NCBI GenBank assembly: GCA_017476005.1
Contig: JAFVEM010000064.1
Span: 1-33,054 of the forward strand
Length of the DNA stretch: 33,054 nt
Source of the DNA: Selenomonadaceae bacterium
GTDB lineage: Bacteria; Bacillota; Negativicutes; Selenomonadales; Selenomonadaceae
Reading direction: 5' to 3'
The position numbers were made by a program, and so were the translations under genes. This document shows, piece by piece, positions 8,407 through 16,899 of the stretch (position 1 is the stretch's first letter; every line of letters starts with the position of its first letter). Under the pieces are notes generated by a model. It did no database searches and was not told where the DNA came from. It saw only the letters and a list, made by a program, of their open reading frames with translations.

Positions 8407-9900
8407 TTGGAACTGCGTTATATAAGTACCAGAGGCAATGCCGAGGAGCTTACCGCCGCCGAAGCTATCATAAATGGGTTGGCCGCCGATGGTGGGCTGT
8501 ACGTCCCCACCGCTATTCCCCAGGTGACGCCGGAATTTTTGACTTCCCTTACCACCCTGTCCTACGAAGAGCGCGCCGCGAAAATTCTGGCGCTCTTTCT
8601 CACGGACTATACCGCCGGCGAGTTGCGGAACTGCTTGACGCGAGCCTATGGCGACGATAAATTTGACGACCCTCGTTGCGCCCCCGTAGAGTGCCTGACG
8701 GATACGAACATTTTGGAATTGTGGCACGGCCCCACCAGCGCTTTTAAGGATATGGCTCTGCAACTCCTGCCCCAGCTTTTGGGTACGGCGCTCCGCAAAA
8801 AGGGCGAGGAGCGGACGGTACTTATTTTGGTAGCCACCTCCGGGGACACGGGGAAGGCGGCCATGGCCGGGTTCGCCGATGTTCCCGGCACGAAAATCAT
8901 GGTCTTTTACCCTCATGGAGGAGTAAGCCCCGTACAAGAGAAGCAAATGCTTACCCAAAAGGGCGCCAACGTGAATGTGACCGCCGTTCGCGGCAATTTT
9001 GACGACGCCCAAAACGGGGTGAAGGAGATTTTTAACGACGCCGCTTTTAGCGAAGAACTTCTCCGCCAAGACGTAAAACTATCTTCGGCCAACTCCATTA
9101 ACTGGGGGCGTCTCGCGCCGCAAATAGTTTACTATTTCAGCGCTTACGCCGATTTGCTCAAGGCCGGCAAAATTCAGTTGGGAGCGGAAATAAATTTCAG
9201 CGTCCCCACGGGGAATTTTGGGGACATTTTGGCCGCCTACTACGCGAAACTGATGGGTCTCCCCATACACAAACTCATTTGCGCCTCCAACGCCAACAAT
9301 GTGCTGACGGATTTCCTCCGTACCGGCCTTTACGATAGGAAGCGTCCCTTCTTTAAAACCATCACCCCCTCCATGGATATTTTAATTTCCAGCAACCTAG
9401 AGCGGCTCCTTTACCACATCACGGAGAACGCCGCTCAGGTAAAGGCGTGGATGGAGGAACTAAGGCAAACGGGACGTTACCAAGTAGATGAGGGGACTTT
9501 GGCCAAAATCCAAGCCCTTTTCTGGGCGGACTGGACAGACGACGAGGGTACCAAAGACATGATTCGCCTCGCCTTTGCTAGGGAAAATTATGTGCCGGAC
9601 ACCCATACCGCCGTGGCTTGGCGCGTGGCCGAAAATTACCGCAAGGAAACGGGGGACAGCCGCCCCATGGTGGTTGTTTCCACCGCCAGCCCTTATAAAT
9701 TCGCCCCTCACGTTCTCGCGGCCTTAGGTGAGAACGACCTACCGGAGGATGAGGCGGTCATGTTTGATCGTTTGCACAAAAAGAGCAAACTAACGATACC
9801 GCGAGGATTAGCCGCTCTGCGTAACGCCCCCCTCCTGCATAACAACCTGTGCCAGCGAGAAGAAATGGCCGCTCGGGTGCTGGCTTTCGCCAAAAAATAA
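8407..9900 (+). CDS. thrC: Threonine synthase
   Basis: The 497-residue PLP enzyme converts O-phospho-L-homoserine to L-threonine, the last step of threonine synthesis. It has the long-form N-terminus (YISTRGNAE...NGLAADGGLYVP). The PLP-lysine block is HGPTSAFKDMA (K114), followed by the phosphate-binding VATSGDTGKAA. Other family blocks are SANSINWGRLAPQ and VPTGNFGDILAAYYAKLMG. The likely start is TTG 8407, with GAGGAG six bases upstream; an in-frame TTG at 8383 lacks a binding site. Homoserine-pathway partners (hom, thrB) are not in the window. No clear terminator follows. Confidence 0.93.
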   Translation: MELRYISTRGNAEELTAAEAIINGLAADGGLYVPTAIPQVTPEFLTSLTTLSYEERAAKILALFLTDYTAGELRNCLTRAYGDDKFDDPRCAPVECLTDTNILELWHGPTSAFKDMALQLLPQLLGTALRKKGEERTVLILVATSGDTGKAAMAGFADVPGTKIMVFYPHGGVSPVQEKQMLTQKGANVNVTAVRGNFDDAQNGVKEIFNDAAFSEELLRQDVKLSSANSINWGRLAPQIVYYFSAYADLLKAGKIQLGAEINFSVPTGNFGDILAAYYAKLMGLPIHKLICASNANNVLTDFLRTGLYDRKRPFFKTITPSMDILISSNLERLLYHITENAAQVKAWMEELRQTGRYQVDEGTLAKIQALFWADWTDDEGTKDMIRLAFARENYVPDTHTAVAWRVAENYRKETGDSRPMVVVSTASPYKFAPHVLAALGENDLPEDEAVMFDRLHKKSKLTIPRGLAALRNAPLLHNNLCQREEMAARVLAFAKK

Positions 9901-9969
9901 TTTTTTTGATAGGCAGGAATATCACCCAAAACAGCGAATAGGAAGAGTGTGACAGGAAATCCCAAAAAT

Positions 9970-10051
9970 CTATTACGGGGTGCAGGGGCTTTAAGTCCCT
10001 GCCAGAGTCAAGGGACAGAGTCCCTTGTGGGGTTTGGGGCAAAGCCCCAAA
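9970..10051. repeat. Intergenic hairpin repeat, copy 1 (three stem-loops)
   Basis: Three adjacent hairpins follow a CTATTACGGGGT box. The first pairs GCAGGG with CCCTGC (9982-10002). The second pairs CAAGGGAC with GTCCCTTG (10009-10027, AGA loop). The third pairs TTTGGGGC with GCCCCAAA (10033-10051, AAA loop). The flanking box and the first and third hairpins recur in reverse orientation at 26552-26609, so this looks like a dispersed repeat family. None is followed by a T-run on the plus strand. If transcribed it forms part of the pckA leader. Confidence 0.75.
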
Positions 10052-10076
10052 AAAGAAAAAGAAAGAGGTAGAGAGT

Positions 10077-11693
10077 ATGGCAAACGTTGATCTGAGCAAA
10101 TACGGCATCACGGGAGTAACTGAAATCGTACACAATCCTTCTTATGAGGATTTGTTTGCGGAGGAGACCAAACCTGACTTGACGGGGTTTGACAAAGGTC
10201 AGGTAACGGAACTCGGCGCTGTCAACGTCATGACGGGGGTTTATACCGGCCGTTCTCCCAAGGACAAATTCATCGTTATGGACGAGAACTCGAAGGATAC
10301 CGTCTGGTGGACTTCCGACGAATATAAGAACGACAACCATCCGGCGAGCCAAGAGGCTTGGAAGGCCGTGAAGGAGATTGCTCAGAAGGAGCTGTCGGGT
10401 AAAAAACTCTATGTGGTAGATGCTTTCTGCGGCGCCAACAAGGACACTCGCATGGCGGTTCGCTTCATCATGGAAGTGGCTTGGCAGGCGCATTTTGTCA
10501 CCAATATGTTTGTAAAGCCCAGTAAAGAAGAATTGGAGAACTTTGAGCCGGACTTCATCGTCTATAACGCTTCCAAAGCCAAGGTGGAGAATTTCAAAGA
10601 ACTGGGATTGAACTCCGAGACGGCAGTGGTCTTTAACATCACCAGCCGGGAGCAGGTTATCATCAATACTTGGTACGGCGGCGAGATGAAGAAGGGTATG
10701 TTCTCCATGATGAACTACTACCTGCCGCTGAAAGGCATCGCCTCCATGCACTGCTCCGCCAATACCGACAAAGAGGGCAAGGACACCGCCATTTTCTTCG
10801 GCCTCTCCGGCACCGGCAAGACCACCCTTTCCACCGATCCCAAGCGTCTCCTTATCGGCGACGACGAGCATGGTTGGGACGACGAGGGCGTGTTCAACTT
10901 CGAGGGCGGTTGCTATGCCAAGGTCATTAACCTAGACAAGGAGTCCGAGCCTGACATTTACAACGCCATCAAGCGCAACGCTCTCTTGGAGAACGTGACG
11001 GTGGATAAAGACGGTAAGATTGACTTTGCCGACAAGAGCGTTACCGAGAACACGCGCGTGTCTTATCCCATCGACCATATTAAGAACATCGTCAAGGGCA
11101 AGGTGGCCGACAAATCCGCCGCGCCTCCGGCCAAGAGCGTTATCTTCCTGTCGGCGGATGCCTTCGGCGTACTGCCCCCGGTTTCCATTCTCACGCCCGA
11201 GCAGACCCAGTATTATTTCCTGTCGGGCTTCACGGCGAAATTGGCCGGTACCGAGCGCGGCATCACCGAGCCTACCCCCACCTTCTCCGCCTGCTTCGGC
11301 CAAGCCTTCCTCGAACTCCATCCCACGAAGTACGGTCAAGAACTGGTGAAAAAGATGGAAGCCAACGGCACCAAGGCGTATTTGGTTAATACCGGTTGGA
11401 ACGGTACGGGCAAGCGCATTTCCATCAAGGACACTCGCGGCATCATCGACGCTATCCACAGCGGCGCCATTAAGACCGCCCCCACCAAGAAGATTCCCTA
11501 CTTCAATCTCGAAGTTCCCACGGAGCTTGAGGGCGTAGATCCCAAGGTCTTAGACCCCAGAGACACCTATGCCGATCCTGCCGAATGGGACAAGAAGGCC
11601 AAAGATTTGGCACAGCGCTTCGTCAAGAATTTCGTAAAGTATCAGGGCAACGATGCCGGCAAGGCATTGGTAGCTGCCGGCCCTCAGGTGTGA
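10077..11693 (+). CDS. pckA: Phosphoenolpyruvate carboxykinase (ATP)
   Basis: The 538-residue protein is a full-length ATP-dependent PEP carboxykinase. It interconverts oxaloacetate + ATP and PEP + ADP + CO2, working in gluconeogenesis or, in fermenters, in anaplerotic CO2 fixation. Visible signatures are [10 protein letters not shown] (substrate loop), the P-loop-like [11 protein letters not shown] near residues 242-252, [22 protein letters not shown] near 261-282 with metal ligands, and the C-terminal [14 protein letters not shown] 10077 follows an AGAGGT site. The leader is occupied by the hairpin repeat. A bidirectional terminator follows. It appears to be transcribed alone, though no terminator separates it from thrC. 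Confidence 0.96.
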   Translation: MANVDLSKYGITGVTEIVHNPSYEDLFAEETKPDLTGFDKGQVTELGAVNVMTGVYTGRSPKDKFIVMDENSKDTVWWTSDEYKNDNHPASQEAWKAVKEIAQKELSGKKLYVVDAFCGANKDTRMAVRFIMEVAWQAHFVTNMFVKPSKEELENFEPDFIVYNASKAKVENFKELGLNSETAVVFNITSREQVIINTWYGGEMKKGMFSMMNYYLPLKGIASMHCSANTDKEGKDTAIFFGLSGTGKTTLSTDPKRLLIGDDEHGWDDEGVFNFEGGCYAKVINLDKESEPDIYNAIKRNALLENVTVDKDGKIDFADKSVTENTRVSYPIDHIKNIVKGKVADKSAAPPAKSVIFLSADAFGVLPPVSILTPEQTQYYFLSGFTAKLAGTERGITEPTPTFSACFGQAFLELHPTKYGQELVKKMEANGTKAYLVNTGWNGTGKRISIKDTRGIIDAIHSGAIKTAPTKKIPYFNLEVPTELEGVDPKVLDPRDTYADPAEWDKKAKDLAQRFVKNFVKYQGNDAGKALVAAGPQV

Positions 11694-11721
11694 GGAAAAT
11701 TTTAGGTCTGACGGCCTAGCA

Positions 11722-11767
11722 AAAAACACTCCGCGCGTAGCTGATAGCTTTGGCGCGGAGTGTTTTT
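11722..11767. terminator. Bidirectional terminator between pckA and the small membrane protein gene
   Basis: A 15-bp stem pairs AAAAACACTCCGCGC (11722-11736) with GCGCGGAGTGTTTTT (11753-11767). The A-run and T-run that frame the GC core serve both converging genes; the last base overlaps the stop codon of the minus-strand gene. Confidence 0.85.
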
Positions 11768-12015
11768 CAATTATTTTTATTTTCGTCTTCCGGTACGCTG
11801 GTTTTGAAATAAACAATTGCCCCCAGTTCGACCGCAATGGCTATCAAAGCGACAATGGGAACCACGGAGGTTCCTCCGGCATCAATCCATTTCGTACCCC
11901 ACTGCCACCAATAGAGCGTGACTGCAATTGCAATTATGAACATGATGCCGAACCACAAAATCTGAGCCGCCCAAAATTCAATCCCCGGCGAATTCTGTTG
12001 CACGGCTGCTTTCAT
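11767..12015 (-). CDS. Small two-helix membrane protein of unknown function
   Basis: I do not recognise this 82-residue protein. Two hydrophobic helices are clear: about residues 15-36 (AAQILWFGIMFIIAIAVTLY) and 50-69 (VVPIVALIAIAVELGAIVYF). A short loop with WWQWGTKWIDAGG joins them, and a polar acidic/asparagine tail ends the chain. It should be an inner-membrane hairpin protein. It is very likely a real gene: AGGAGG lies 8 nt before ATG 12015, a near-consensus promoter lies about 45 bp upstream, and it has its own terminator. It is monocistronic and sits between pckA and a divergent glycosyltransferase, which give no functional hint. Confidence 0.8.
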   Translation of the reverse strand: MKAAVQQNSPGIEFWAAQILWFGIMFIIAIAVTLYWWQWGTKWIDAGGTSVVPIVALIAIAVELGAIVYFKTSVPEDENKNN

Positions 12016-12057
12016 AGCTATCGCCTCCTACATTGCTATTCGGATTTTTTCGTAAAT

Positions 12058-12086
12058 ATAATACCCTCTTGGATCAATAAAAGCAA
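12058..12086 (-). promoter_or_regulatory. Promoter of the small membrane protein gene
   Basis: Read on the minus strand: TTGCTT (12086-12081), 17 bp, TATTAT (12063-12058). The transcription start would be near 12051, giving a leader of about 35 nt. Confidence 0.68.
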
Positions 12087-12224
12087 GTTTTTTTTGCATA
12101 TACCATGACTTCTACCGGCGCTGTTTGGGGGGAGGAAATGGCGCCTTGTTTGTCGAAATGCTATCAGCGGAGAAAGGCAACTCGAAACAAAAGCAGACGC
12201 ATTGAAGTGGAGGTTTGGCCAAAT

Positions 12225-13859
12225 ATGAACCGAAAAAAAATTGTGGTTATTTCCATGGTGAAGAATGAGGCTGATGTAATCGAAAGTTTCGCTCGCCATG
12301 TTTTTACCTTTGCCGACGAACTTATCATTGCCGATCATACCAGCGGTGATAAGACCTATGAGATTTTAACGGCGCTTAAAGACGAAGGACTGCCCATTTT
12401 CCTCAGCACCTACCGGCAGGTAGAGCTGGCTCATGCCGAGGTGATGAATGATCTTTTGCAGCGAGCGCTCTACGAACATGGAGCGGATTTAGTCTTACCC
12501 ATGGATGGGGATGAGTTCTTGGTTAATACGGAAAACGATACGCCCTGTCGCGCTATTTTGGAAACCTTAGATGAGAGTCAAATGTATTGTCTGCGGTGGC
12601 GACAGTATGAGCCGCGTTTTCCCCATGAGGAGGAAGCTCGTTTTCTCCTCTCGCGGCCTTGTAGGCGTACCCGTGATTTTGTCGGAGGACAAAAAACAAT
12701 CGTAGGCGCGCAGATAGCCAAGCAAGCCGGGTTCTGTTTGGGGCAGGGTACCCATTTTGCCTATTGGGCTGATGGTAGCGGTCAAGTACCTACGACGGTG
12801 GCGCCGGTAGTGCATACCGCTCATTTTCATTGGCGTAGCGACGAGCAATATGCCGCCAAAGTGGCTACCAGTTGGATAAATAACGTGGCTAAATATTCGA
12901 ATTACACCCCCACGGCCAACTATCTCAAAGAATACTACTATGAAATGGCGCAGGGGCTACCGATTCAGGCCGAAAATCAGCTAAAAGACCCTGAGGATTT
13001 CGACCTCACTCCTTATGTGACGGAATTACCCCTGCGCTATTCCACCGACGTCCGGCCAAAGCCCCTACGAAACCTGATGGGGGCGGCGGTACTTATGGCC
13101 GAGGCTTATCATAACAGAAAGGTCTTGGAGCAAAAGCAAACTGCTACCGTGGTATTGCCTTATGCCGACGACGTTGCCGATTTGGAACGGCGGCTCACGC
13201 TGGCGCTGGCGGAAAATTATCCCCACAAAGAAATTTTTATCTTAAACAACGCCCTAGACGGGGTCGATATCGCATTGCCCCCGGAGCTTAAAGGGCAGGT
13301 AACGGTGCTGAGGGATACCTCCACCGAAGACACCTTGGAGCAGCTGGCGCGACTGGCCACCGGTGAGTTTTTCCAGTGGATTCTGCCCGGAGAGAAAGCG
13401 CAGCCCGATAAGCTCATGGCCATGGTGGCCTCCATTTCATCTCAAGACTATCCCTTGAAAGTGATTTGTTCCAACGGTCATATAGTATCGCCGGACGCCA
13501 ACGGTCGGCAATGGACGCTGGCGATGACCAGTAATTTTATGATGCTCAAGCCTGCGGCTTGGCTTGAGCTAATTTTGAAAAACGGCTTCTATCCGGCTGA
13601 GGGATTAGCGGCAGTCCTCATGCGGCGAGCCGTGGTGGAAGAATGTCAGTGGTTTAAAGGGTGTTTCCTCGATGGAACGCCCCTGCCCTTTGTCATGTGG
13701 GTGGTTATGTCGCGACGAATGGCGGCTCTTTGGCCTGTTTACGCCTGCGCTATCTTCCAGGAACCCCGGTATGAGCAAGATGCCAAGGTTTGGACAGCGG
13801 CGGATTTTAGTCGTCATCAGCTGGAGTGGCAAGCGGCTCGCGCCGAGCTGGGCGCCTAA
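12225..13859 (+). CDS. Family 2-type glycosyltransferase with a second, degenerate GT-A-like half
   Basis: The 544-residue protein opens with a Glyco_tranf_2_4-type domain: VVISMVKNEADVIESF, then ELIIADHTSGDKT, and a metal-binding LPMDGDEFL (D94-G-D96). From about residue 305 a second GT-A-like stretch begins (TATVVLPYADDVADLERRL...ENYPHKEIFILNNA). The position where a DxD is expected instead reads LPGEK near 387, so this half may not be catalytic. Start ATG 12225 is preceded by TGGAGG at 11 nt. The frame stays open upstream to 12105 but without a binding site or family similarity. The sugar and acceptor are unknown; envelope polysaccharide or protein glycosylation is plausible. It is monocistronic, ended by a terminator. 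Confidence 0.78.
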   Translation: MNRKKIVVISMVKNEADVIESFARHVFTFADELIIADHTSGDKTYEILTALKDEGLPIFLSTYRQVELAHAEVMNDLLQRALYEHGADLVLPMDGDEFLVNTENDTPCRAILETLDESQMYCLRWRQYEPRFPHEEEARFLLSRPCRRTRDFVGGQKTIVGAQIAKQAGFCLGQGTHFAYWADGSGQVPTTVAPVVHTAHFHWRSDEQYAAKVATSWINNVAKYSNYTPTANYLKEYYYEMAQGLPIQAENQLKDPEDFDLTPYVTELPLRYSTDVRPKPLRNLMGAAVLMAEAYHNRKVLEQKQTATVVLPYADDVADLERRLTLALAENYPHKEIFILNNALDGVDIALPPELKGQVTVLRDTSTEDTLEQLARLATGEFFQWILPGEKAQPDKLMAMVASISSQDYPLKVICSNGHIVSPDANGRQWTLAMTSNFMMLKPAAWLELILKNGFYPAEGLAAVLMRRAVVEECQWFKGCFLDGTPLPFVMWVVMSRRMAALWPVYACAIFQEPRYEQDAKVWTAADFSRHQLEWQAARAELGA

Positions 13860-13875
13860 GCTTTAGCTCCCTCGT

Positions 13876-13903
13876 CCCCCTCTATCAGGGGGCAATTTTT
13901 TTT
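13876..13903 (+). terminator. Intrinsic terminator after the glycosyltransferase
   Basis: CCCCCT (13876-13881) pairs with AGGGGG (13887-13892) across a CTATC loop, followed by CAATTTTTTTT. The stem is short but the T-run is long. Confidence 0.72.
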
Positions 13904-13930
13904 GCCAAACCCAGCCTATTGCGTTATAAT
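13902..13930 (+). promoter_or_regulatory. Promoter of the xpaC-telA-pbp unit
   Basis: TTGCCA (13902-13907), 17 bp, perfect TATAAT (13925-13930). It begins in the T-run of the preceding terminator. The start would lie near 13937, about 30 nt before the GTG of the XpaC-TM2 gene. Confidence 0.75.
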
Positions 13931-13966
13931 AGAAAAATGAATTTAAAATGAACTGAGAGGTGCGTT

Positions 13967-14932
13967 GTGAAATATTTTTATTTGGTGCTGGGGGTGGCGC
14001 TAACGGTGGGCGGAGGATTGCTCGTCGGCGGCGATTCGCTTTGGCTGGGGCTTGGCTTTATCGCCATGGGGCTTGGCGCAGGGGCGCAAGGCGTGAAAAA
14101 AATCCGGCAGGAGAATCTGCTCTACCGTCTAAAACAGGCGGAAAATATTTCCGCCGAGCGAGCGGCGCTATTGCAAGCCAGCTACGACAAGGCCGTAAGC
14201 GATTTTCAGACCTTGGATGAGGCGCGAAAAAAATTAACCGAGCCGGCTTTACTGCAGCAAGTAAACCGCTTGCAAACCATCTCCCGGGATCTCCTGCGCT
14301 ACCTAGAGAAACACCCGGAAAAAATTGCCTTGGCGCAACGCTTCATCGACTACTACCAAGACCGAGCGGTGGTGCTGGTGGAAAAATATCAGGATTTTGC
14401 CGCCACGCATCTCACCGGCGATGAAATTCTTTCCATGCAAGAACGACTGCGCACGGCGTTGAACGGGCTGGATGAGGCTTACGAGGAGCAATTCCGTCGG
14501 ATTTTAAGCGACCAGTTCATGGATTTGGATGCCGAGCTAAAGGTCATGGAGCAGACCATGGCCGCCGAAGGTATAAAGGTCAGGGACACGACAGACACGG
14601 CCTATCCGCCCACGGATTTTACCGGAGAAGATTCGCCGCAATTTGGCAAGTTGCGTCCTTTCCCTCAAGGAGTTTCCTCCACGGCCGGTCTAATCATTCC
14701 TCCGGAGCAGCTCAGAGACGTGAAACGCACCAGAGTTATACAGGCTCTCTGCGGCATTTTCTTGGGTGGCTTCGGGGTACACAAGTTCTATCAGCGCAAA
14801 TTCTTCCAAGGGGTGCTGTATGTGCTGTTTTCTTGGACTTTCTTGCCCGGGCTGATTGGGTTCTGCGAGGGTATGCGCTATATGTTCATGCGTCTCGAGG
14901 ATTTTTATGAGGAATATTATCTGAAGCGTTGA
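13967..14932 (+). CDS. XpaC-like protein fused to a C-terminal TM2 domain
   Basis: The 321-residue protein starts at GTG 13967 with GAGAGG six bases upstream. Residues 1-40 form two closely spaced hydrophobic segments. A long helical region (about 45-205, rich in charged heptads) resembles XpaC, the 5-bromo-4-chloroindolyl phosphate hydrolysis family that is regularly found beside TelA. The last 75 residues are a TM2 domain: VIQALCGIFLGGFGVHKFY, then a second helix with FLPGLIGFCEGMRYM. The molecular role of XpaC is not established and the phosphatase name is historical. The context (telA downstream, terD nearby) points to toxic-anion or envelope stress. The TM2 fusion makes four membrane segments likely. 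Confidence 0.75.
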   Translation: MKYFYLVLGVALTVGGGLLVGGDSLWLGLGFIAMGLGAGAQGVKKIRQENLLYRLKQAENISAERAALLQASYDKAVSDFQTLDEARKKLTEPALLQQVNRLQTISRDLLRYLEKHPEKIALAQRFIDYYQDRAVVLVEKYQDFAATHLTGDEILSMQERLRTALNGLDEAYEEQFRRILSDQFMDLDAELKVMEQTMAAEGIKVRDTTDTAYPPTDFTGEDSPQFGKLRPFPQGVSSTAGLIIPPEQLRDVKRTRVIQALCGIFLGGFGVHKFYQRKFFQGVLYVLFSWTFLPGLIGFCEGMRYMFMRLEDFYEEYYLKR

Positions 14933-14991
14933 CAAGAAAGTGAATCGGGGAGAGAAATACCCAGATAAGTGAGTGCAGAAAGGAGTTTACC

Positions 14992-15240
14992 ATGTCCAGC
15001 GAAGAAAAGATTTTGGCGAAACTGGATGCACTGCAGCAGGATGTTGATAGCCTTAAAGGAGCTTTTGACGCTATCGCGCAACATAATCAGGTATCGCCCG
15101 GTATGACCAATGAACAACAGAATCATATTCTCGCTTTTATAGATGAAATCCGTAGTATGCCTAAAGATGACGAAGAAACGTTGCGCTTTGGTGAGTTTAT
15201 GGATGCCGAGAAAGCCCGTAAGGTGGCTCTATATGGGTGA
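14992..15240 (+). CDS. Putative antitoxin of a VapBC-like pair
   Basis: The 82-residue protein has an N-terminal amphipathic, coiled-coil-like helix (KILAKLDALQQDVDSLKGAF). Its C-terminus (EETLRFGEFMDAEKARKVALYG) is of the kind antitoxins use to cap a PIN toxin. I see no clear DNA-binding fold, so the antitoxin call rests on size and on the 8-bp overlap with the PIN gene. AAAGGAG precedes ATG 14992. Base composition of this gene and the next is visibly more AT-rich than xpaC and telA on either side, suggesting insertion as a unit. Confidence 0.65.
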   Translation: MSSEEKILAKLDALQQDVDSLKGAFDAIAQHNQVSPGMTNEQQNHILAFIDEIRSMPKDDEETLRFGEFMDAEKARKVALYG

Positions 15241-15664
15241 GAACATACAATATTGCCTAGACACTAACATTGTAAGCGACTTTTTGCGCAATCGTGATGA
15301 TGTAGTGCAATATTTACACGACGCTACCGTAAATGGATGTGGAATATATATTCCCTCCATTGTTTATTACGAAATAACTCGCGGCTATTTAGCTACTCAA
15401 TCTTGGCATCGCTTGAGTGGTTTTACTACTTTCTTTCAGTCCCTCAAGAGGCTCCCTTTAGAGATGGGTAATCTAAAGGTACTCGACCAAGCTGCCAAAA
15501 TTTACGACGAACTTCATCGCGGTAAGCAAATTGAAGACAACGACATTTACATAGCGGCCTTAGCTATGGTCAATGGTTGTATCTTGGTAACCGATAACTG
15601 GAAACATTTTGGTCGCATTACGGGATTAAAACTTACTAATTGGCGAAATGCAAACATGACATAA
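15233..15664 (+). CDS. vapC: PIN-domain ribonuclease toxin (VapC-like)
   Basis: The 143-residue protein has all four acidic PIN residues: D10 in CLDTNIVSD, E47 in YYEITRG, D104 (with D102) in EDNDIYIAA and D121 in VTDNWKHF. VapC toxins are Mg-dependent endoribonucleases, often cutting initiator tRNA or rRNA; the target here cannot be told. The start is ATG 15233, with AAGGTGG six bases upstream. It overlaps the antitoxin gene by 8 bp, as expected for coupled toxin-antitoxin translation. An upstream extension to 15143 in this frame would lie entirely within the antitoxin gene and is not needed. Confidence 0.85.
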   Translation: MGENIQYCLDTNIVSDFLRNRDDVVQYLHDATVNGCGIYIPSIVYYEITRGYLATQSWHRLSGFTTFFQSLKRLPLEMGNLKVLDQAAKIYDELHRGKQIEDNDIYIAALAMVNGCILVTDNWKHFGRITGLKLTNWRNANMT

Positions 15665-15742
15665 TGCAGACAAAAGCCAACGCCCAGACCAACTTAAAGG
15701 CCGGGTGTCGGCTCTACATAGGCACCGAATGGAGGAAAGCAA

Positions 15743-16894
15743 ATGGCTGACATAAATTTAGCAGATTTGATGCAAGCGCGACAGGCGGAGGCGGCTGTGA
15801 CCACCGACAAGGCGCTGACCCTTTCCAAAGAACAGGAGATAGCTCAGGTCACCAAAGCGGTGGAAACTTTATCCCCGGAGGAACGGCGGCAAGTGGATGA
15901 GCTGAAGGAACGCATCAACTTGATGGACTCCACCACGGCGCTGTCTTACGGCAGTGAAGCCCAAAAGGAAATCGCCGATTTTTCCAATAACATCCTCTCC
16001 AGCGTCCGAGGTAAAGACAGTGGACAGGTGGGTGCGCTCCTCGGGGAGCTAGTTACGAAGGTTAAGGAATTCGAGCCGGAGGAAGAAAAGAGTTTTTTCC
16101 GGAAACTCCCCCTTATCGGCAGTATCGCGAACAAGGCCTCCAACATTATGGCGGACTACGACAAACTTTCCACTCAAGTGGAAAAAATCCAAGGGGAGCT
16201 GGAAAAGGCCAAGATGCGCATGATGAAGGATGTGGTCATGTTCGACGGCCTGTACGAAAAAAATCTATCCTACTTCAAAGCCCTGCAACTATACATCAGA
16301 GCCGGCGAGGAAAAGCTGGAGGAGATGCGCAGCGCTACCTTGCCCAAACTGCGCCAGCAGGCTTCCGCTTCCGGGGATCCCATGGCGGTGCAAGTGGTAA
16401 ACGACTTTGAAAACAGCGTGGAACGCTTTGAAAAGAAGGTACACGACTTAAAACTCAGCAAGACCATCGCCATCCAAACGGCGCCCCAAATTCGGCTGAT
16501 CCAAAACAACGACAAAATTCTGGTGGATAGAGTGCAGACCGCCATCTACAACACCATCCCCCTGTGGAAGAATCAGCTGGTTATCGCCTTGGGGCTTTCG
16601 CGGCAACAGCAGGTCTTGCAACTGCAACGCGCCGTGTCGGACACCACCAACGAGCTTTTGAAACGCAATGCGGAATTGCTTAAAACCAACACCGTAGAGA
16701 CCGCCCGGGAAAACGAGCGAGGCATTGTGGATATTGCCACCGTGAAAAAGGTCAACGAAGATCTTATCGCCACCATTGAGCAAACCGTCAAGATACAGCA
16801 AGAGGGCAGGGAAAAACGTCAGGCCGCCGAACGAGAGCTTTTGGCCATCGAAGAACGACTGAAAGATACGCTCCTCGCCAATAGTCAGAGGTGA
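15743..16894 (+). CDS. telA: TelA/KlaA-family toxic anion resistance protein
   Basis: The 383-residue, mostly helical cytoplasmic protein matches the TelA family (PF05816). Recognisable blocks are the acidic N-terminus ending in DELKERINLMD, FFRKLPLIGSIANKASNIM, LYIRAGEEKLEEM, APQIRLIQNNDKILVDRVQTA and IPLWKNQLVIALGL. TelA members are associated with resistance to tellurite, cell-wall antibiotics and some bacteriocins, but the mechanism is unknown. GGAGG precedes ATG 15743. The partner xpaC lies upstream, with the toxin-antitoxin pair between them. A penicillin-binding protein starts 5 bp after the stop, so telA and pbp are almost certainly cotranscribed. Confidence 0.9.
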   Translation: MADINLADLMQARQAEAAVTTDKALTLSKEQEIAQVTKAVETLSPEERRQVDELKERINLMDSTTALSYGSEAQKEIADFSNNILSSVRGKDSGQVGALLGELVTKVKEFEPEEEKSFFRKLPLIGSIANKASNIMADYDKLSTQVEKIQGELEKAKMRMMKDVVMFDGLYEKNLSYFKALQLYIRAGEEKLEEMRSATLPKLRQQASASGDPMAVQVVNDFENSVERFEKKVHDLKLSKTIAIQTAPQIRLIQNNDKILVDRVQTAIYNTIPLWKNQLVIALGLSRQQQVLQLQRAVSDTTNELLKRNAELLKTNTVETARENERGIVDIATVKKVNEDLIATIEQTVKIQQEGREKRQAAERELLAIEERLKDTLLANSQR

Positions 16895-16899
16895 ACTAA

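Noticed and set aside
10008-10871. Long open frame opposite pckA (287 codons)
   Set aside because: It is the antisense shadow of a certain pckA gene, without binding site or recognisable domain. The same holds for the long minus-strand frames opposite clpC, treP and treA.
12105-12224. N-terminal extension of the glycosyltransferase (about 40 residues, lysine/arginine-rich)
   Set aside because: No binding site before ATG 12105, it overlaps the promoter region of the divergent small gene, and family similarity begins at MNRKKIVVISMVKNE.
15671-15707. Imperfect hairpin GCCAACGCCC/GGGTGTCGGC between vapC and telA
   Set aside because: Two mismatches in ten, a long loop and no T-run; not convincing as a terminator or riboswitch.
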